Source: Acidobacteriota bacterium (GTDB taxonomy: Bacteria; Acidobacteriota; Thermoanaerobaculia; UBA5066). Taken from it: a DNA stretch of 64,000 nucleotides. The translations under genes and the position numbers were made by a program. Shown here piece by piece: positions 1 through 10,362 of this stretch. Location: positions 130,238 to 194,237 of the forward strand of contig JADJVE010000009.1 in NCBI GenBank assembly GCA_016716715.1, written 5' to 3'. The notes under the pieces are model-generated. The model was given only the letters and a program-made list of their open reading frames with translations, made no database searches and was not told the origin of the DNA. Within the stretch, counting starts at the first letter, position 1, and the number at the start of each line of letters is the position of its first letter.

Positions 1-1
1 C

Positions 2-1639
2 GCCGCGTTCCCGAATGCGGTCGACGCCCGCGGCGTGGGCCGCTTCGCGGCGGACCTGTGGATCACGAACACGGACGTCGTGAACCCGATCACGCTGTCG
101 CTCTTCTTCAATCCGATCGGGGCGCCCGCCGACGGCTCGGCCATCAAGCGCTTCGACGTCCAGCTCGCGGCCGGCGAGACGCGCCGCTACCGCAACGTCG
201 TCGCGACGCTGCTCGGTTCCGAGGGGGCGTTCACGGTCGAGGTCCGCTCCTCGGCACCTACCGTGAGCGCGACCGCGCTCGTCGCGAACACGGCGCTCCC
301 GGCCGTCGCAGCCGCGCGCCGCGCGCTGACGGGCGTGGCCTCCGGCTCCTACGGGTTCGAGATGCGGCCGACGTCGCCGGGCGAAGGGGCGAAACAGAGC
401 GACCCGGTCCACGTCGTGTCCGGGCTTGCCAAGGACGCGAACCGCCGGTCGAATCTCCTGCTCCTCGAGACGTCCGGTTACGACACCACCGTCGAGGTCA
501 CGTTGAAGGACAAGAGAGGCGCTCCCATCACGAAGGGCGGGCAGATCGTCCGGATCACGCAGATCGTGCCCGCGAACGGCACGATTCAGCTGAACGGCGA
601 CGAGGTGCTCTTCGACGGTCCCGTGAATGGCGCATATGTGTGGGCCACGATCCAGTGGATGTCGAGCGCGACCGACGGCGCGGGGGCTCCGAAGGGCTCT
701 GTCGTCGGGATGGCGACGGTCATCGACAACCGGACGCAGGACTCGTCGCTTCACGTCGGGGTCTCGACGACCGCGCTGAACCCGAGCTACGTTCCGGTCT
801 CCAGCCTGGCCGCTTCGCGGACCGCGCTGGCGTCTTTGCCGTACGGCGGTGACTCCGCTCCGCTCGCGTTCCCGACCGTGCACTCCGCCGGCGCGACGCT
901 GGCGACGGGAACCCGCCCCTTCTGGCGGACGCGCCTCACGATGACGAACACGAGCACGACCGAGGATCGGAACTTCCGCCTGAAGTACGTCGACGCCGCG
1001 GGCAATGCGGTCACGAGCCTCACGCAGCCCCTCCCGGTGGGGGCCGTCGTCGCCTACGAGGACGTACTCGAAGAAATCTTCGATGCTCTCCCGGTCACGA
1101 ACACGTACGGCCAGATCATCATCGAGAGCAAGAAGAACAACGACGGGACCTGGGCCTCCGGCTGGGCCGACGTGGACGTCCAGACCGAGGCCTACACGAT
1201 CGACCCGGTCGGCGGCTTCGGCGAGTTCAAGACCGGCATGGAAGGCTACGCGTACTTCCACGGGTACTCGTCGTTCCAGTCGAACCTCGGGACGATGTCG
1301 TTCGACGGCGCCGAGAACAGCACGAACTACAGGACGAACATGATCCTGCACGAGGTCGGCGGGGCGACGTGCGACGTCATCATCTCGGCGTACATGCCCG
1401 GCTCGTTCGTTCCGGTCGCGTCCGTCACGAAGCGTCTCGCGCCGAACGGCTACTTCTCCGACGAGCTCTTCACGAACGTCCTCGGCCTGAACCTCACCGA
1501 GGTCACGGACGTGCGCGTCGTCGTGAGGCAGATCTCGGGCGACGGCGTCTTCCTCGCCTTCGCCTCGAAGATCGACCGCGCCAGCGGCGACCCCGCGAAC
1601 GTCTTCCTGCGCCCCGCCGCCGCGGGCACCGGGCGCTGA
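2..1639 (+). CDS. Secreted/surface protein with repeated beta-rich modules, 5' end outside window
   Basis: The reading frame is open to the left edge, so the true start and any signal peptide lie upstream; the GTG at 35 is only the first internal start codon. About 545 residues are visible. The protein is rich in Thr, Val and Asp and contains recurring modules of the kind R-x-x-L-x-[IM]-T-N-T (near codons 20 and 310) followed by beta-strand-like stretches, and ends in A-A-G-T-G-R. No catalytic motif or membrane segment is visible, so it looks like an extracellular or cell-surface protein. It ends 8 bases before the kinase gene and may be co-transcribed with it. Function unknown; I do not recognise a characterised family. 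Confidence 0.7.
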   Translation, partial: AAFPNAVDARGVGRFAADLWITNTDVVNPITLSLFFNPIGAPADGSAIKRFDVQLAAGETRRYRNVVATLLGSEGAFTVEVRSSAPTVSATALVANTALPAVAAARRALTGVASGSYGFEMRPTSPGEGAKQSDPVHVVSGLAKDANRRSNLLLLETSGYDTTVEVTLKDKRGAPITKGGQIVRITQIVPANGTIQLNGDEVLFDGPVNGAYVWATIQWMSSATDGAGAPKGSVVGMATVIDNRTQDSSLHVGVSTTALNPSYVPVSSLAASRTALASLPYGGDSAPLAFPTVHSAGATLATGTRPFWRTRLTMTNTSTTEDRNFRLKYVDAAGNAVTSLTQPLPVGAVVAYEDVLEEIFDALPVTNTYGQIIIESKKNNDGTWASGWADVDVQTEAYTIDPVGGFGEFKTGMEGYAYFHGYSSFQSNLGTMSFDGAENSTNYRTNMILHEVGGATCDVIISAYMPGSFVPVASVTKRLAPNGYFSDELFTNVLGLNLTEVTDVRVVVRQISGDGVFLAFASKIDRASGDPANVFLRPAAAGTGR

Positions 1640-1647
1640 CGGGGTCC

Positions 1648-3096
1648 TTGGCCGGCGCCGTCGAACGGATCGCCCATTACCGGATCCTGAAGCGGATCGG
1701 CCGCGGCGGCATGGGGATCGTCTACCAGGCCGTCGACGAGCGCGACGGCCGCCTCGTCGCCCTGAAGGTCATCCGCGAGGCCGAGGCCCCCGGCGACGAG
1801 TCCGCCGTCCACCAGCACGAGGCGCGCGTGCGCTTCGACCGCGAGGCCGCGATCCTCAAGAGCCTTCTCCACGTCAACGTCGTGACGTTCTACGAGATCG
1901 GGGAGGAAGACGGCACGCCGTGGCTCGCGATGGAGTACCTGGACGGCGTGCCGCTGACGTCCTACGCCGGCAAGCCGTGGACGGAGACGCTCCCGCTCCT
2001 GGTCCAGGCCGCGCACGGGATGGAATACCTCGCCTCGCGCGGGATCGTCCACCGCGACCTTTCGCCCGACAACATCCTCGTGATCGAGCGCGGCGGCGAT
2101 CTCATCGTCAAGCTCCTCGACTTCGGCATCGCGAAGCTGTTCGAGCACGCGACCGGCCTCGAGTCCCTCACGGCGACGGGCTTCTTCCTCGGGAAGGTCG
2201 CGTACGGGTCGCCGGAGCAGCTCGGCGCGCTCGGCCACGGAGCGACGCTCGACTGGCGGAGCGACGTCTACAGCCTCGGCGTCATCTTCTACCAGGTCCT
2301 CGCGGGGCAGCGCCCGTTCGACGGCAAGGCGCCGGTCGAGTACATCGCGGCGCACCTGAACGCCACGGCGCCGCCCGTCGCCGCGCCGCACGACGCGCCC
2401 GCCCTGCCCGTGCCCCTCGTGCGCCTCATCGGGCAGATGCTGGAGAAGAAACGCGAGGACCGGCCTGGCGGCTGGCGCGAGATCGTGGACCGGCTCGTCG
2501 CCGTCCTCCGCTCGTCCGGCAGCACGGTGCGGCTCCCGGAATCCGTCGACCACCCGCTGCCGCCGCCGGCGGCCACGGGCCGGACGGCTCTGGTCGGCCA
2601 GATGCCGGCGACGACGCCCTCGCGCCGGGGGCGCGGGATCGAGGCGCGCATGCTCGCGAGCGTTGCCGCGGCGGCCCTCGTCCTCGTCGCGGCGGCCACG
2701 TGGTACGCGCGCCGCCCGCACGAGCCGGCCGATCCGCCCGCGCCCCGGCCGCGGCCCGCCGTGTCCGCGTCGGCGTCCGCGGCGCCCGGGGGAACCCCCG
2801 CCCCGGCCGCCCTCCTCGGCCGCCTGAAGATCCTCGCGCTGCCGTACGCGCGCGTCCTCGCCGTCGTGGACGCCGCCGGGAAGGCCGTCGCGCTCCCGAA
2901 GGACGCGACGACGCCCCTCCTGCTGCGCGACCTCGCGCCCGGAACGTACCGCGTCGCGCTCGCGGGGCCGGACGGGACGCGCCGCGTGGAACGGCGCGTC
3001 GACGTCGCGGCGGGAACGGCCGAGCTTCTTTCCGAGCCGTTCGAGACGCCTTCCTCACTCGCCCAGATGCTCGGCACCGGAGGTTCGAAGCCATGA
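1648..3096 (+). CDS. Transmembrane Ser/Thr protein kinase with C-terminal PEGA-like domain
   Basis: A 482-residue Hanks-type kinase. The Gly-rich loop GRGGMGIVY lies near residue 18, the ATP-binding Lys is in VALKVI, the catalytic loop reads HRDLSPDN and the Mg-binding motif is DFGIAK. The usual Lys of HRDLKPxN is Ser here, a variant also found in other bacterial kinases. A single membrane helix (MLASVAAAALVLVAAATWYA) separates the cytoplasmic kinase from a Pro-rich linker and a PEGA-like beta domain (LKILALPYARVLAVVD onward) that should be extracytoplasmic. I chose the TTG at 1648 because the upstream in-frame sequence overlaps the previous gene and has no kinase homology. The stop overlaps the next gene's ATG (ATGA), so kinase and barrel protein are probably translated together. 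Substrate unknown. Confidence 0.88.
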   Translation: MAGAVERIAHYRILKRIGRGGMGIVYQAVDERDGRLVALKVIREAEAPGDESAVHQHEARVRFDREAAILKSLLHVNVVTFYEIGEEDGTPWLAMEYLDGVPLTSYAGKPWTETLPLLVQAAHGMEYLASRGIVHRDLSPDNILVIERGGDLIVKLLDFGIAKLFEHATGLESLTATGFFLGKVAYGSPEQLGALGHGATLDWRSDVYSLGVIFYQVLAGQRPFDGKAPVEYIAAHLNATAPPVAAPHDAPALPVPLVRLIGQMLEKKREDRPGGWREIVDRLVAVLRSSGSTVRLPESVDHPLPPPAATGRTALVGQMPATTPSRRGRGIEARMLASVAAAALVLVAAATWYARRPHEPADPPAPRPRPAVSASASAAPGGTPAPAALLGRLKILALPYARVLAVVDAAGKAVALPKDATTPLLLRDLAPGTYRVALAGPDGTRRVERRVDVAAGTAELLSEPFETPSSLAQMLGTGGSKP

Positions 3097-4535
3097 CGTT
3101 GCCTCTCAGCCGGGCGACCTCGGTCCTCGTCGCGCTCCTCGCCGCGTGGGCGCCGACCGCGGCCGCCCAGCTCGACTCGGCCCTCCTCTCCAAGCTGCGC
3201 TTCAACCTCACGAACCCCGGCGGCAAGTCCCTTGCGATGGGCGGCGCTTTCTCCGCGATCGCCGACGACGCGACCGCGGCGCTCGCGAATCCGGCGGGTC
3301 TCGGCCTGATCTCGTCCATCGAGATCGCGGTGTCCGGCAAGCGCGTGAACGAGACCCTCGCCCTGTCGACGGCCCGTTCGGTCGCGACGGGCAGCCTCGT
3401 GACGCCCTATCCGCCCGTCCAGACGTCCTCCGTCGGCCTCGACGCGAGCACGACGGGCGTCGAGTTCGCCGGCGTCGTCGTTCCGATCTCGCGACGCCTC
3501 GTCGCCGCGCTCACGTACGCCGAAAACCTCCGGTTCGAGGGCGACGCGGGGCCGGGCGGCTACCCGTACCTCGAGCTGCGCGACAACCGCTCCGGCGGAA
3601 CCACGCGCCGCGATTTCCTTTACGAGTACCGCGAGTACGGCTCGGCGAAGCTGTCGAACCGGCTCCTCGCGGCGTCCCTCGCCTATCGCGTGACGGAAAG
3701 CCTTCGGCTCGGGGGAGGGGTCACCCTGAACCGCTCCACGTTCGACCTCGACGGCGACGCGGGCGGCCCGCACCGGATCGTGAGCCAGACGTACCTCTCG
3801 CCGACGGTCCAGGAGACCCTCACGACCACGCTGGGCGTGCAGGGCCTCGGAGGCACGCAGGTCGGCTTCGTCGCGGGCGTCCACGCCGACCTCATCGCGG
3901 ACGGCAAGCTCACGTTCGGCGCGGACTACCGCTGGACCCAGGCCGCCGAGGGCACGCTCGTGATCGGCGGCTACGTGCCGACTGCGCTCGCGGGTCAGAC
4001 CGCCCGGACGTTCAAGTTCCGCGTCCCGAGCGACGCCTCCGTCGGGCTCGCCGCACACCCGATGCCCGGGCTCACGATCGCCGCCGAGGTCCAGTGGGTG
4101 AGGTACGGCGACATCTTCGACCGCGCGCTGCCCGTCGTCTCGTACGCGGGTCTGGTGGGGCCTGCCGGCTATCCCGTCCGGGACGTTCTCGCGGATCTCT
4201 CGCCCGCTCCGAACGTCTTCGTGCCTCGCCTCGGCTTCGAGTACGTGGCGGGCAGCAAGGACGTGCGGGTGGCGCTCCGCGTCGGGTACCACCGCGAGCC
4301 CGCGCACGGAGTCACGGCGAGCCTCGCCGCGCGCGACGGCTCCGGGCAGCCCTACCCGATCACGGACCCGCCGTTCTCCGAGGGCGTCGCGGCCGTGTTC
4401 GACGGAGGGAAGGCGGACGACAGGTTCACGGGCGGGCTCGGCCTCACGGTCTCTCGCGCGCTCTCCGTGGACTTCGGATTCGACGTGGGGCGCGACTCGC
4501 AGCAGTTCGCCGTGAGCCTCTTCTACCGGTTCTAG
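3093..4535 (+). CDS. PorV/FadL (OMPP1)-like outer-membrane beta-barrel protein
   Basis: A 480-residue protein with a clear signal peptide (hydrophobic core LVALLAAWAPTAAAQ, cleavage likely after AAAQ). The segment SLAMGGAFSAIADDATAALANPAGL is the hallmark N-terminal region of the OMPP1/FadL/PorV-type barrels: small residues, ADDA, then NPAGL. The rest alternates polar and aromatic residues as in beta-strands and ends in FYRF, a typical terminal aromatic of outer-membrane proteins that is recognised by the BAM machinery. The ATG overlaps the stop of the kinase gene by 4 bases. It may transport hydrophobic compounds or act as a secretion-associated barrel; the sequence does not distinguish these. 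Confidence 0.82.
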   Translation: MTLPLSRATSVLVALLAAWAPTAAAQLDSALLSKLRFNLTNPGGKSLAMGGAFSAIADDATAALANPAGLGLISSIEIAVSGKRVNETLALSTARSVATGSLVTPYPPVQTSSVGLDASTTGVEFAGVVVPISRRLVAALTYAENLRFEGDAGPGGYPYLELRDNRSGGTTRRDFLYEYREYGSAKLSNRLLAASLAYRVTESLRLGGGVTLNRSTFDLDGDAGGPHRIVSQTYLSPTVQETLTTTLGVQGLGGTQVGFVAGVHADLIADGKLTFGADYRWTQAAEGTLVIGGYVPTALAGQTARTFKFRVPSDASVGLAAHPMPGLTIAAEVQWVRYGDIFDRALPVVSYAGLVGPAGYPVRDVLADLSPAPNVFVPRLGFEYVAGSKDVRVALRVGYHREPAHGVTASLAARDGSGQPYPITDPPFSEGVAAVFDGGKADDRFTGGLGLTVSRALSVDFGFDVGRDSQQFAVSLFYRF

Positions 4536-4547
4536 GGGGCCGGGCGC

Positions 4548-5678
4548 TCAGGACCGCTCGGGCTGCTCGTCGCGCGTCTCCATCGCGCTGCGGTCGCGGG
4601 CGCCGTCGCGCGTCGCGTCGTCGAGCGCGGCCTCCGCGCGCCGGATGAGGTCCTCGATCGTCGTCTTCTCGAGGGGCCGCCGGATGGAGATGCCCGCGGA
4701 CGCCGTCACGCCGGCCGCCTTCGCCGCGAATCCCCGGATGCGTTCGACGGCGGCGCGCGTGCTTCCTTCTTCGGCCTCGACGAGGAGGGCGGCGAACGTG
4801 CCGGGGCCCCACCGGGCCGGCACGTCGATGCCGCGGATGGCGCGGGCGACGCCCTGGCCGAAAGCCGCGACGATCTCGTCGACGGCGGCGGTGTCCTTTT
4901 CCTTCCGGATCGCGTCGAAGCCGTCCAGCTCGAGAAGGACGAGCGCGAGGGGGCGGCGCGTGCGCTCGGCGCGGAAGAGCTCGTCTCGCGAGCGCGCGAG
5001 AAACGTCCCGCGGTTCGGGAGGTTCGTGACGGCGTCCGTCGTGGCGCGCGTGAAGAGGCGGCGCTCCTCGTCCGCGGCGGTCGGGAGCAGGAGGGCCGTG
5101 AAGGCGAGGAAGGCCGTGCCGAGGAGCACGCCCGACGCGGAGTTCGCCTGGGGAAGCTTCCGGGACGCGATCTCTGCGACGCCTCCGGCGAGGAGGATGC
5201 CCGTCGCCGCGAAGGCGAGGAAGGTGTCGCGGCGGCGGTTCTCCTTCCGCGCGAGCACCCAGGCGACCCCGGCGCCCACGACGAGGAGCGAGGCCACGGC
5301 GAGGCTGTCGAGCCAGCCCGCGGACATGGGCAGCGCGAGGGCGAGGGGCGCTCCGACGACGGCCGGGACGAGGACCGCGAGCCTCAGGCCGCGCGCTCCG
5401 AGGCCGAGGATCCGGAGTAGGAAGAGAAAGCCGATCGCGGGCAGGAGGAACGAGAGGGCCCGCACGAGCCTTCCGAGGATCTCCCGCGAGATCGGGACGG
5501 GGACCGGAGCCAGGAGCGGCGTCGCGAGCCAGAACGCGACCGCGAACGCGAGAGCCGCATAGAGGCCGAGCTCCACGCGCGCGCGGTTCCAGCGCAGGAG
5601 AAGCACGGCGAGAATGCCCAGCGACGCCGCGAGCAGCGCGCAGAAGAGCACGAGGACCTGTGACAGTGTGAAGAGCAC
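4548..5678 (-). CDS. Membrane protein with degenerate GGDEF domain
   Basis: A 376-residue protein starting at GTG. The first ~200 residues are about six hydrophobic helices, giving a multi-pass membrane sensor region. The C-terminal ~165 residues follow the diguanylate cyclase fold (DAVTNLPNRGTFL, LVLLELDGFDAI, then VTASAGISIRRP). However, the signature corresponding to R-x-GGDEF reads R-W-G-P-G-T-F, so both acidic active-site residues are gone. It is therefore unlikely to make cyclic di-GMP and more likely to bind a ligand or act as a scaffold. It is the last gene of a minus-strand run, 35 bases after uxs, and may relate to surface polysaccharide control; that link is inference. Confidence 0.8.
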   Translation of the reverse strand: MLFTLSQVLVLFCALLAASLGILAVLLLRWNRARVELGLYAALAFAVAFWLATPLLAPVPVPISREILGRLVRALSFLLPAIGFLFLLRILGLGARGLRLAVLVPAVVGAPLALALPMSAGWLDSLAVASLLVVGAGVAWVLARKENRRRDTFLAFAATGILLAGGVAEIASRKLPQANSASGVLLGTAFLAFTALLLPTAADEERRLFTRATTDAVTNLPNRGTFLARSRDELFRAERTRRPLALVLLELDGFDAIRKEKDTAAVDEIVAAFGQGVARAIRGIDVPARWGPGTFAALLVEAEEGSTRAAVERIRGFAAKAAGVTASAGISIRRPLEKTTIEDLIRRAEAALDDATRDGARDRSAMETRDEQPERS

Positions 5679-5713
5679 GACTCTGGACGGATTCTACGCC
5701 GGGCGGGGCGCTG

Positions 5714-6643
5714 TCAGGTGCGGGAAGCGAAGTACTCGATCGTCTTCCGAAGGCCCTCTTCGAGCCCGACCTTCGGCTCCCAGCCGAGCGTCGCCTTCGC
5801 GAGGGAAATGTCGGGCCGTCTCTGCCGCGGGTCGTCCACGGGCAGGGGGCGGTGGACGATCGGAGCGCGCGCCCCGGTGAGCCGTTGAATCGTCCCGGCG
5901 AACTCGAGAACCGTCATCTCGGCCGGGTTGCCGATGTTCATCGGGCCCGGGTGGTCCGACACGAGGAGGCGGTGGATGCCGTCGATGAGGTCGGAGACAT
6001 AGCAGAACGAGCGGGTCTGCGAACCGTCTCCGAAGACCGTGAGCGGTTCCCCGCGGAGCGCCTGTCCGATGAGGGACGGCACGATGCGCCCGTCGTTCGG
6101 CCGCATCCGCGGGCCGTACGTGTTGAAGATCCGGACGATGCGCGTCTCGACCTTGTGGAAGTTCCGGTACGCGATCGTCATCGCCTCGGCGAAGCGCTTC
6201 GCCTCGTCGTAGCAGCCGCGCGGGCCGACGGGGTTCACGTTCCCCCAGTACGTCTCGGGCTGCGGGTGGACGAGCGGGTCGCCGTAAACCTCGGACGTCG
6301 AGGCGAGGAGGAAGCGGGCGCCCTTGGCGCGGGCGAGGCCGAGCGCCTTGTGCGTCCCGAGCGCGCCGACCTTGAGGGTCTGGATGGGAATCTGGAGGTA
6401 GTCGATCGGCGAGGCGGGGGACGCGAAGTGGAGGATCGCGTCGACCGGCCCGTCGAGGTAGATGTACTCCGTGACGTCGTGGAAGACGAAGCGGAACTTC
6501 CGGTTTCCGGCGAGGTGCGCGATGTTGCGCACGTCGCCCGTCACGAGGTTGTCGAGGCCCACGACCTCGTGCCCCTCGGCGAGGAGCCGGTCCGTGAGGT
6601 GACTGCCGAGGAAGCCCGCGGCCCCCGTGACGACGACGCGCAT
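5714..6643 (-). CDS. uxs: UDP-glucuronate decarboxylase (UDP-xylose synthase)
   Basis: A 309-residue extended short-chain dehydrogenase. It begins with the Rossmann motif VVVTGAAGFLGSHL, and has a catalytic STSEVYGDP segment, YWGNVNPVGPRGCYDEAKR containing the YxxxK pair (Tyr-Asp-Glu-Ala-Lys), and RIFNTYGPRM. These are characteristic of UDP-xylose synthases, which convert UDP-glucuronate to UDP-xylose with NAD+ recycling. The ATG overlaps the stop of ugd by 4 bases, so product of one enzyme feeds the next: UDP-glucose to UDP-glucuronate to UDP-xylose. The pair probably supplies nucleotide sugar for surface polysaccharide; no glycosyltransferase is nearby. Confidence 0.93.
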   Translation of the reverse strand: MRVVVTGAAGFLGSHLTDRLLAEGHEVVGLDNLVTGDVRNIAHLAGNRKFRFVFHDVTEYIYLDGPVDAILHFASPASPIDYLQIPIQTLKVGALGTHKALGLARAKGARFLLASTSEVYGDPLVHPQPETYWGNVNPVGPRGCYDEAKRFAEAMTIAYRNFHKVETRIVRIFNTYGPRMRPNDGRIVPSLIGQALRGEPLTVFGDGSQTRSFCYVSDLIDGIHRLLVSDHPGPMNIGNPAEMTVLEFAGTIQRLTGARAPIVHRPLPVDDPRQRRPDISLAKATLGWEPKVGLEEGLRKTIEYFASRT

Positions 6644-7938
6644 CAGGCGCGCCCGAGCCCGACGTAGTTCCAGCCCGCCTTCTTCATCTCCTTCGGCTCG
6701 TAGAGGTTCCGGAGGTCGACGAAGTTCTTCGCCTTCATCGTCTTCTCGATCCGGGGGAGGTCGAGCTTGCGGAACTGGTTCCAGTCCGTGGCGAGGACGA
6801 GAATGTCGGCGCCCGCGATGCAGGCGTACTGGTCCTCGGCGAGCTTGAGCCGCGGCATCTCCTTGCGGGCGTTCTCCATCGCGGCCGGGTCGTACGCGAC
6901 GACGTCCGCGCCGCGCGCGAGGAGGTCCGAGGCGAGCTTCAGGCTCGCGCTCTCGCGGATGTCGTCCGTCTCGGGCTTGAAGGCGATGCCGAGGAGCGCG
7001 ACGCGCTTGCCCTTCACGCTCCCGCAGAGGCCCTCGACCTTCTCGATCATGCGGGCCTTGACCCGGTCGTTCGCGGAGAGCGTCGCCTCCATGAGCTCGA
7101 ACGTGTAGCCCACCTTGCGGGCGAGGTCCACGACGGCCGAAGAGTCTTTCGGGAAGCACGAGCCGCCGTAGCCGGGGCCCGGGTTCAGGAACTGCGGGGC
7201 GATGCGCTTGTCGAGGCCCATCCCGCGCGCGACGTCCTTGACGTCGGCGCCCATCTTGTCGCACATCATCGCGATCTCGTTGATGAACGTGATCTTGAGC
7301 GCGAGGAAGCCGTTCGAGGCGTACTTGATGAGCTCGGCCGACTCGACGTCCGTGACGACGAACGGAACGCCGGCGATCGAGAGAGGCGAGTAGACGTCTT
7401 TCACGATCGCGATGGCTTCCTCGTCGCGCGACCCGATCACGACGCGGTCCGGGTGCATGAAGTCCTCGATCGCCGAGCCCTCGCGCAGGAATTCGGGGTT
7501 CGAGACGACCGAGAACTTGTGCTTGCCGTTCTTCTTGAGGATCTCCTCGATCTGCGCGCCGGTGCCGGTCGGTACGGTCGACTTCGTCACGACGACCTTG
7601 TAGCCGTTCATGTGCTCGCGGATCGACTCGGCGACCTGGAAGATGAACGACAGGTCGGGCGAGCCGTCGTCCTTCGGCGGCGTGCCGACCGCGATGAAGA
7701 TCACGAGCGAGCGCTCGATGGCCTCGACGATGTCGGTCGAGAAGCGCAGACGGCCCGCCTTCTCGTTCTTGTGGATGAGCTCCTCGAGGCCCGGCTCGTA
7801 GATGGGGGAGACGCCGTTCTTCAGGAGCGCGATCTTGGTCTCGTCCTTGTCGACGCAGGTGACGTCCATGCCGAAATCGGACAGGCACGCGCCCGTGACG
7901 AGGCCGACGTAGCCCGTGCCGACCATGCAGATGTTCAT
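6643..7938 (-). CDS. ugd: UDP-glucose 6-dehydrogenase
   Basis: A 431-residue enzyme of usual family length. The N-terminal NAD site reads MVGTGYVGLVTGACLSDFG. The central substrate region has EFLREGSAIEDFMHPDRVVIG, and the catalytic Cys lies in NPGPGYGGSCFPKD. It oxidises UDP-glucose to UDP-glucuronate with two NAD+. Its stop overlaps the start of uxs (ATGA), consistent with one transcript and a pathway pair. The start is an ATG. Confidence 0.95.
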   Translation of the reverse strand: MNICMVGTGYVGLVTGACLSDFGMDVTCVDKDETKIALLKNGVSPIYEPGLEELIHKNEKAGRLRFSTDIVEAIERSLVIFIAVGTPPKDDGSPDLSFIFQVAESIREHMNGYKVVVTKSTVPTGTGAQIEEILKKNGKHKFSVVSNPEFLREGSAIEDFMHPDRVVIGSRDEEAIAIVKDVYSPLSIAGVPFVVTDVESAELIKYASNGFLALKITFINEIAMMCDKMGADVKDVARGMGLDKRIAPQFLNPGPGYGGSCFPKDSSAVVDLARKVGYTFELMEATLSANDRVKARMIEKVEGLCGSVKGKRVALLGIAFKPETDDIRESASLKLASDLLARGADVVAYDPAAMENARKEMPRLKLAEDQYACIAGADILVLATDWNQFRKLDLPRIEKTMKAKNFVDLRNLYEPKEMKKAGWNYVGLGRA

Positions 7939-8010
7939 TGGGAAAAAGCCTCCAGCGGGGGAATCCCGGGGAGGGCGATTCTACCCTCCGCAGCGCGTCG
8001 AGACCCGATT

Positions 8011-8919
<909 letters not shown>

Positions 8920-8956
8920 GCTACGCGAGCGTGGCCGGACGAGTCAGACCATTCGC

Positions 8957-9787
8957 TCAGTGCCAGCTGCCCTTGTGGGGCGATTTTGGCGTGAGGGTCG
9001 CCGAGGCGTGGGACGACGCGTACGCCGTGTCGCCCTGGAAGAGGACGTGGACCGAAGGCGTCACGCTCTGGACGTGCAGGACCTGGAACGCGATGTTCCC
9101 CGACCCGTCGGACTTCGGCACCGCGCTCGCCTGCCCGCCCGTCACGGTCACGACGACGGACCTGTTCGGCAGGGCCGTCCGGTTGGCGCCCGTCGGGAGC
9201 GTCTTGTAGAGCGTGACGAAGACGTCCTCCGCCGCTGTGATGCTCGCGGCGGCGGCGAGGTTTGCCGGCAGCTGCCCGGTCACGTGGCGGATCTCGAGGA
9301 GCGTCGGCCCAGCGTGGACCGAGAGCTTCGCGCTGGCCCAGGCCGAGGCGTTCAGGTCCGCGCCGGCGAGGACGCGCACACCCAACCCGGTGCTGTCGTA
9401 ATGGCGGTCGTCCGGGACGTCGATGTTGATGGGCTTGTTGCACGGTGCCTCGAGAGTCCGGTCCGGCAGGGACGGGAACCGGATCTCGAATCGGCAGGTC
9501 GGGACGACCCAGCGGAGATTCTCGGCCGGTCCGCCCGAGAACGTGACCCGGGGCGTGATGACCGCGCCCAGGCCCATGTAGGCGTCGACCGGGGCCAGGG
9601 TGAGGCTCGTATCCGCCTTCGGGCGCGGCGTCGGGATGAGTGCGGACGCGGCCGGGACCGCGGAGGACGGCAGCGAGGCGGCCGGCTTGGTCGAGTCCGC
9701 GCGCGCGGGGAGCGCGAGGCCGAATAGCGGGAGGGCGGCGACCAGGAGGCGAAGGAAGCCGTGGAGAGGCGCGCCTGCCGGGGTCAT
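8957..9787 (-). CDS. Secreted hypothetical protein with Ig-like C-terminal region
   Basis: A 276-residue protein with a signal peptide (FLRLLVAALPLFGLALPARADS). I see no recognisable enzyme motif. The mature part is beta-rich. Its last ~90 residues (VFVTLYKTLPTGANRTALPNRSVVVTV onward, ending ATLTPKSPHKGSWH) resemble a bacterial Ig-like domain with the frequent V-x-L-F-x-G-D-x-x-Y/S pattern. Two cysteines (in VVPTCRF and EAPCNKP) could form a disulfide. The ATG at 9787 was chosen because it sits directly before the signal peptide; the frame is open further upstream but over the neighbouring gene. It is the last gene of a five-gene secreted-protein run. Function unknown. Confidence 0.72.
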   Translation of the reverse strand: MTPAGAPLHGFLRLLVAALPLFGLALPARADSTKPAASLPSSAVPAASALIPTPRPKADTSLTLAPVDAYMGLGAVITPRVTFSGGPAENLRWVVPTCRFEIRFPSLPDRTLEAPCNKPINIDVPDDRHYDSTGLGVRVLAGADLNASAWASAKLSVHAGPTLLEIRHVTGQLPANLAAAASITAAEDVFVTLYKTLPTGANRTALPNRSVVVTVTGGQASAVPKSDGSGNIAFQVLHVQSVTPSVHVLFQGDTAYASSHASATLTPKSPHKGSWH

Positions 9788-9795
9788 GTGGGCCG

Positions 9796-10362
9796 TCACT
9801 TCTTCACCGGTGTTGAGGCGGCGAACGGAATGTGCGGGACGCGCGCGACGGGCTGAGGGCACTTCACGACGAACGAGCCGGGCGTTTCGATCGTGCGGGC
9901 CGGCCCCGGGATCAGCTGCGTGTTTTGGAGCGTGAGGCGCACCCGAGCGACCTGCGTCTCGGCGATCGCGTTCGCCGGGCACGAGAACCCGAAGGCGACC
10001 GGGACCTGGACGGGCGACGCGGGCGCGCCGATCGACGGCGGCTTGCACGCGGCCGGCGCCTGAACGAGCTGCGGGAGCGCTCGCCCGGCCGGAGGCACCG
10101 ACGGGACCGCCGCGTAGCCGACCGTGATCCCGCGGGCGACCGGAATGTCCACGGGAGGAAGGTCGCACCCGACCACGGCCTTGACGACGTTCCCCGCCGC
10201 GAACGCCGCGGGCGTCGCCGCCGCACCGCCGGGCACGGGCGCGAGAGACCCGGACGCCGGGTCGATCGAGACGAACGCGAAGTCGGCGCCCATGGCCGGG
10301 GCTGCGGGGTGCGCGAGGGACGCGGCCGCGAGGAAGGCGAGGGCGTGCGGGAGGTTTCTCAC
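9796..10362 (-). CDS. Secreted hypothetical protein, four cysteines
   Basis: A 188-residue protein beginning with a signal peptide (NLPHALAFLAAASLAHPAAPAMGA). The mature part is beta-rich and contains cysteines in VVGCDLPP, APAACKPPS, GFSCPANA and VVKCPQP, probably forming two disulfides in the periplasm or outside the cell. The segment AETQVARVRLTLQNTQLI looks like a short Ig/CARDB-type strand pair. Translation starts at a GTG that overlaps the upstream stop (GTGA), so it is coupled to the 187-residue gene. No characterised family recognised. Confidence 0.7.
   Translation of the reverse strand: MRNLPHALAFLAAASLAHPAAPAMGADFAFVSIDPASGSLAPVPGGAAATPAAFAAGNVVKAVVGCDLPPVDIPVARGITVGYAAVPSVPPAGRALPQLVQAPAACKPPSIGAPASPVQVPVAFGFSCPANAIAETQVARVRLTLQNTQLIPGPARTIETPGSFVVKCPQPVARVPHIPFAASTPVKK

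Noticed and set aside
2289..4307. Long minus-strand frames opposite the kinase and barrel genes
   Set aside because: Their translations are Arg-rich without domains; the plus-strand kinase and OMPP1 motifs are clear.
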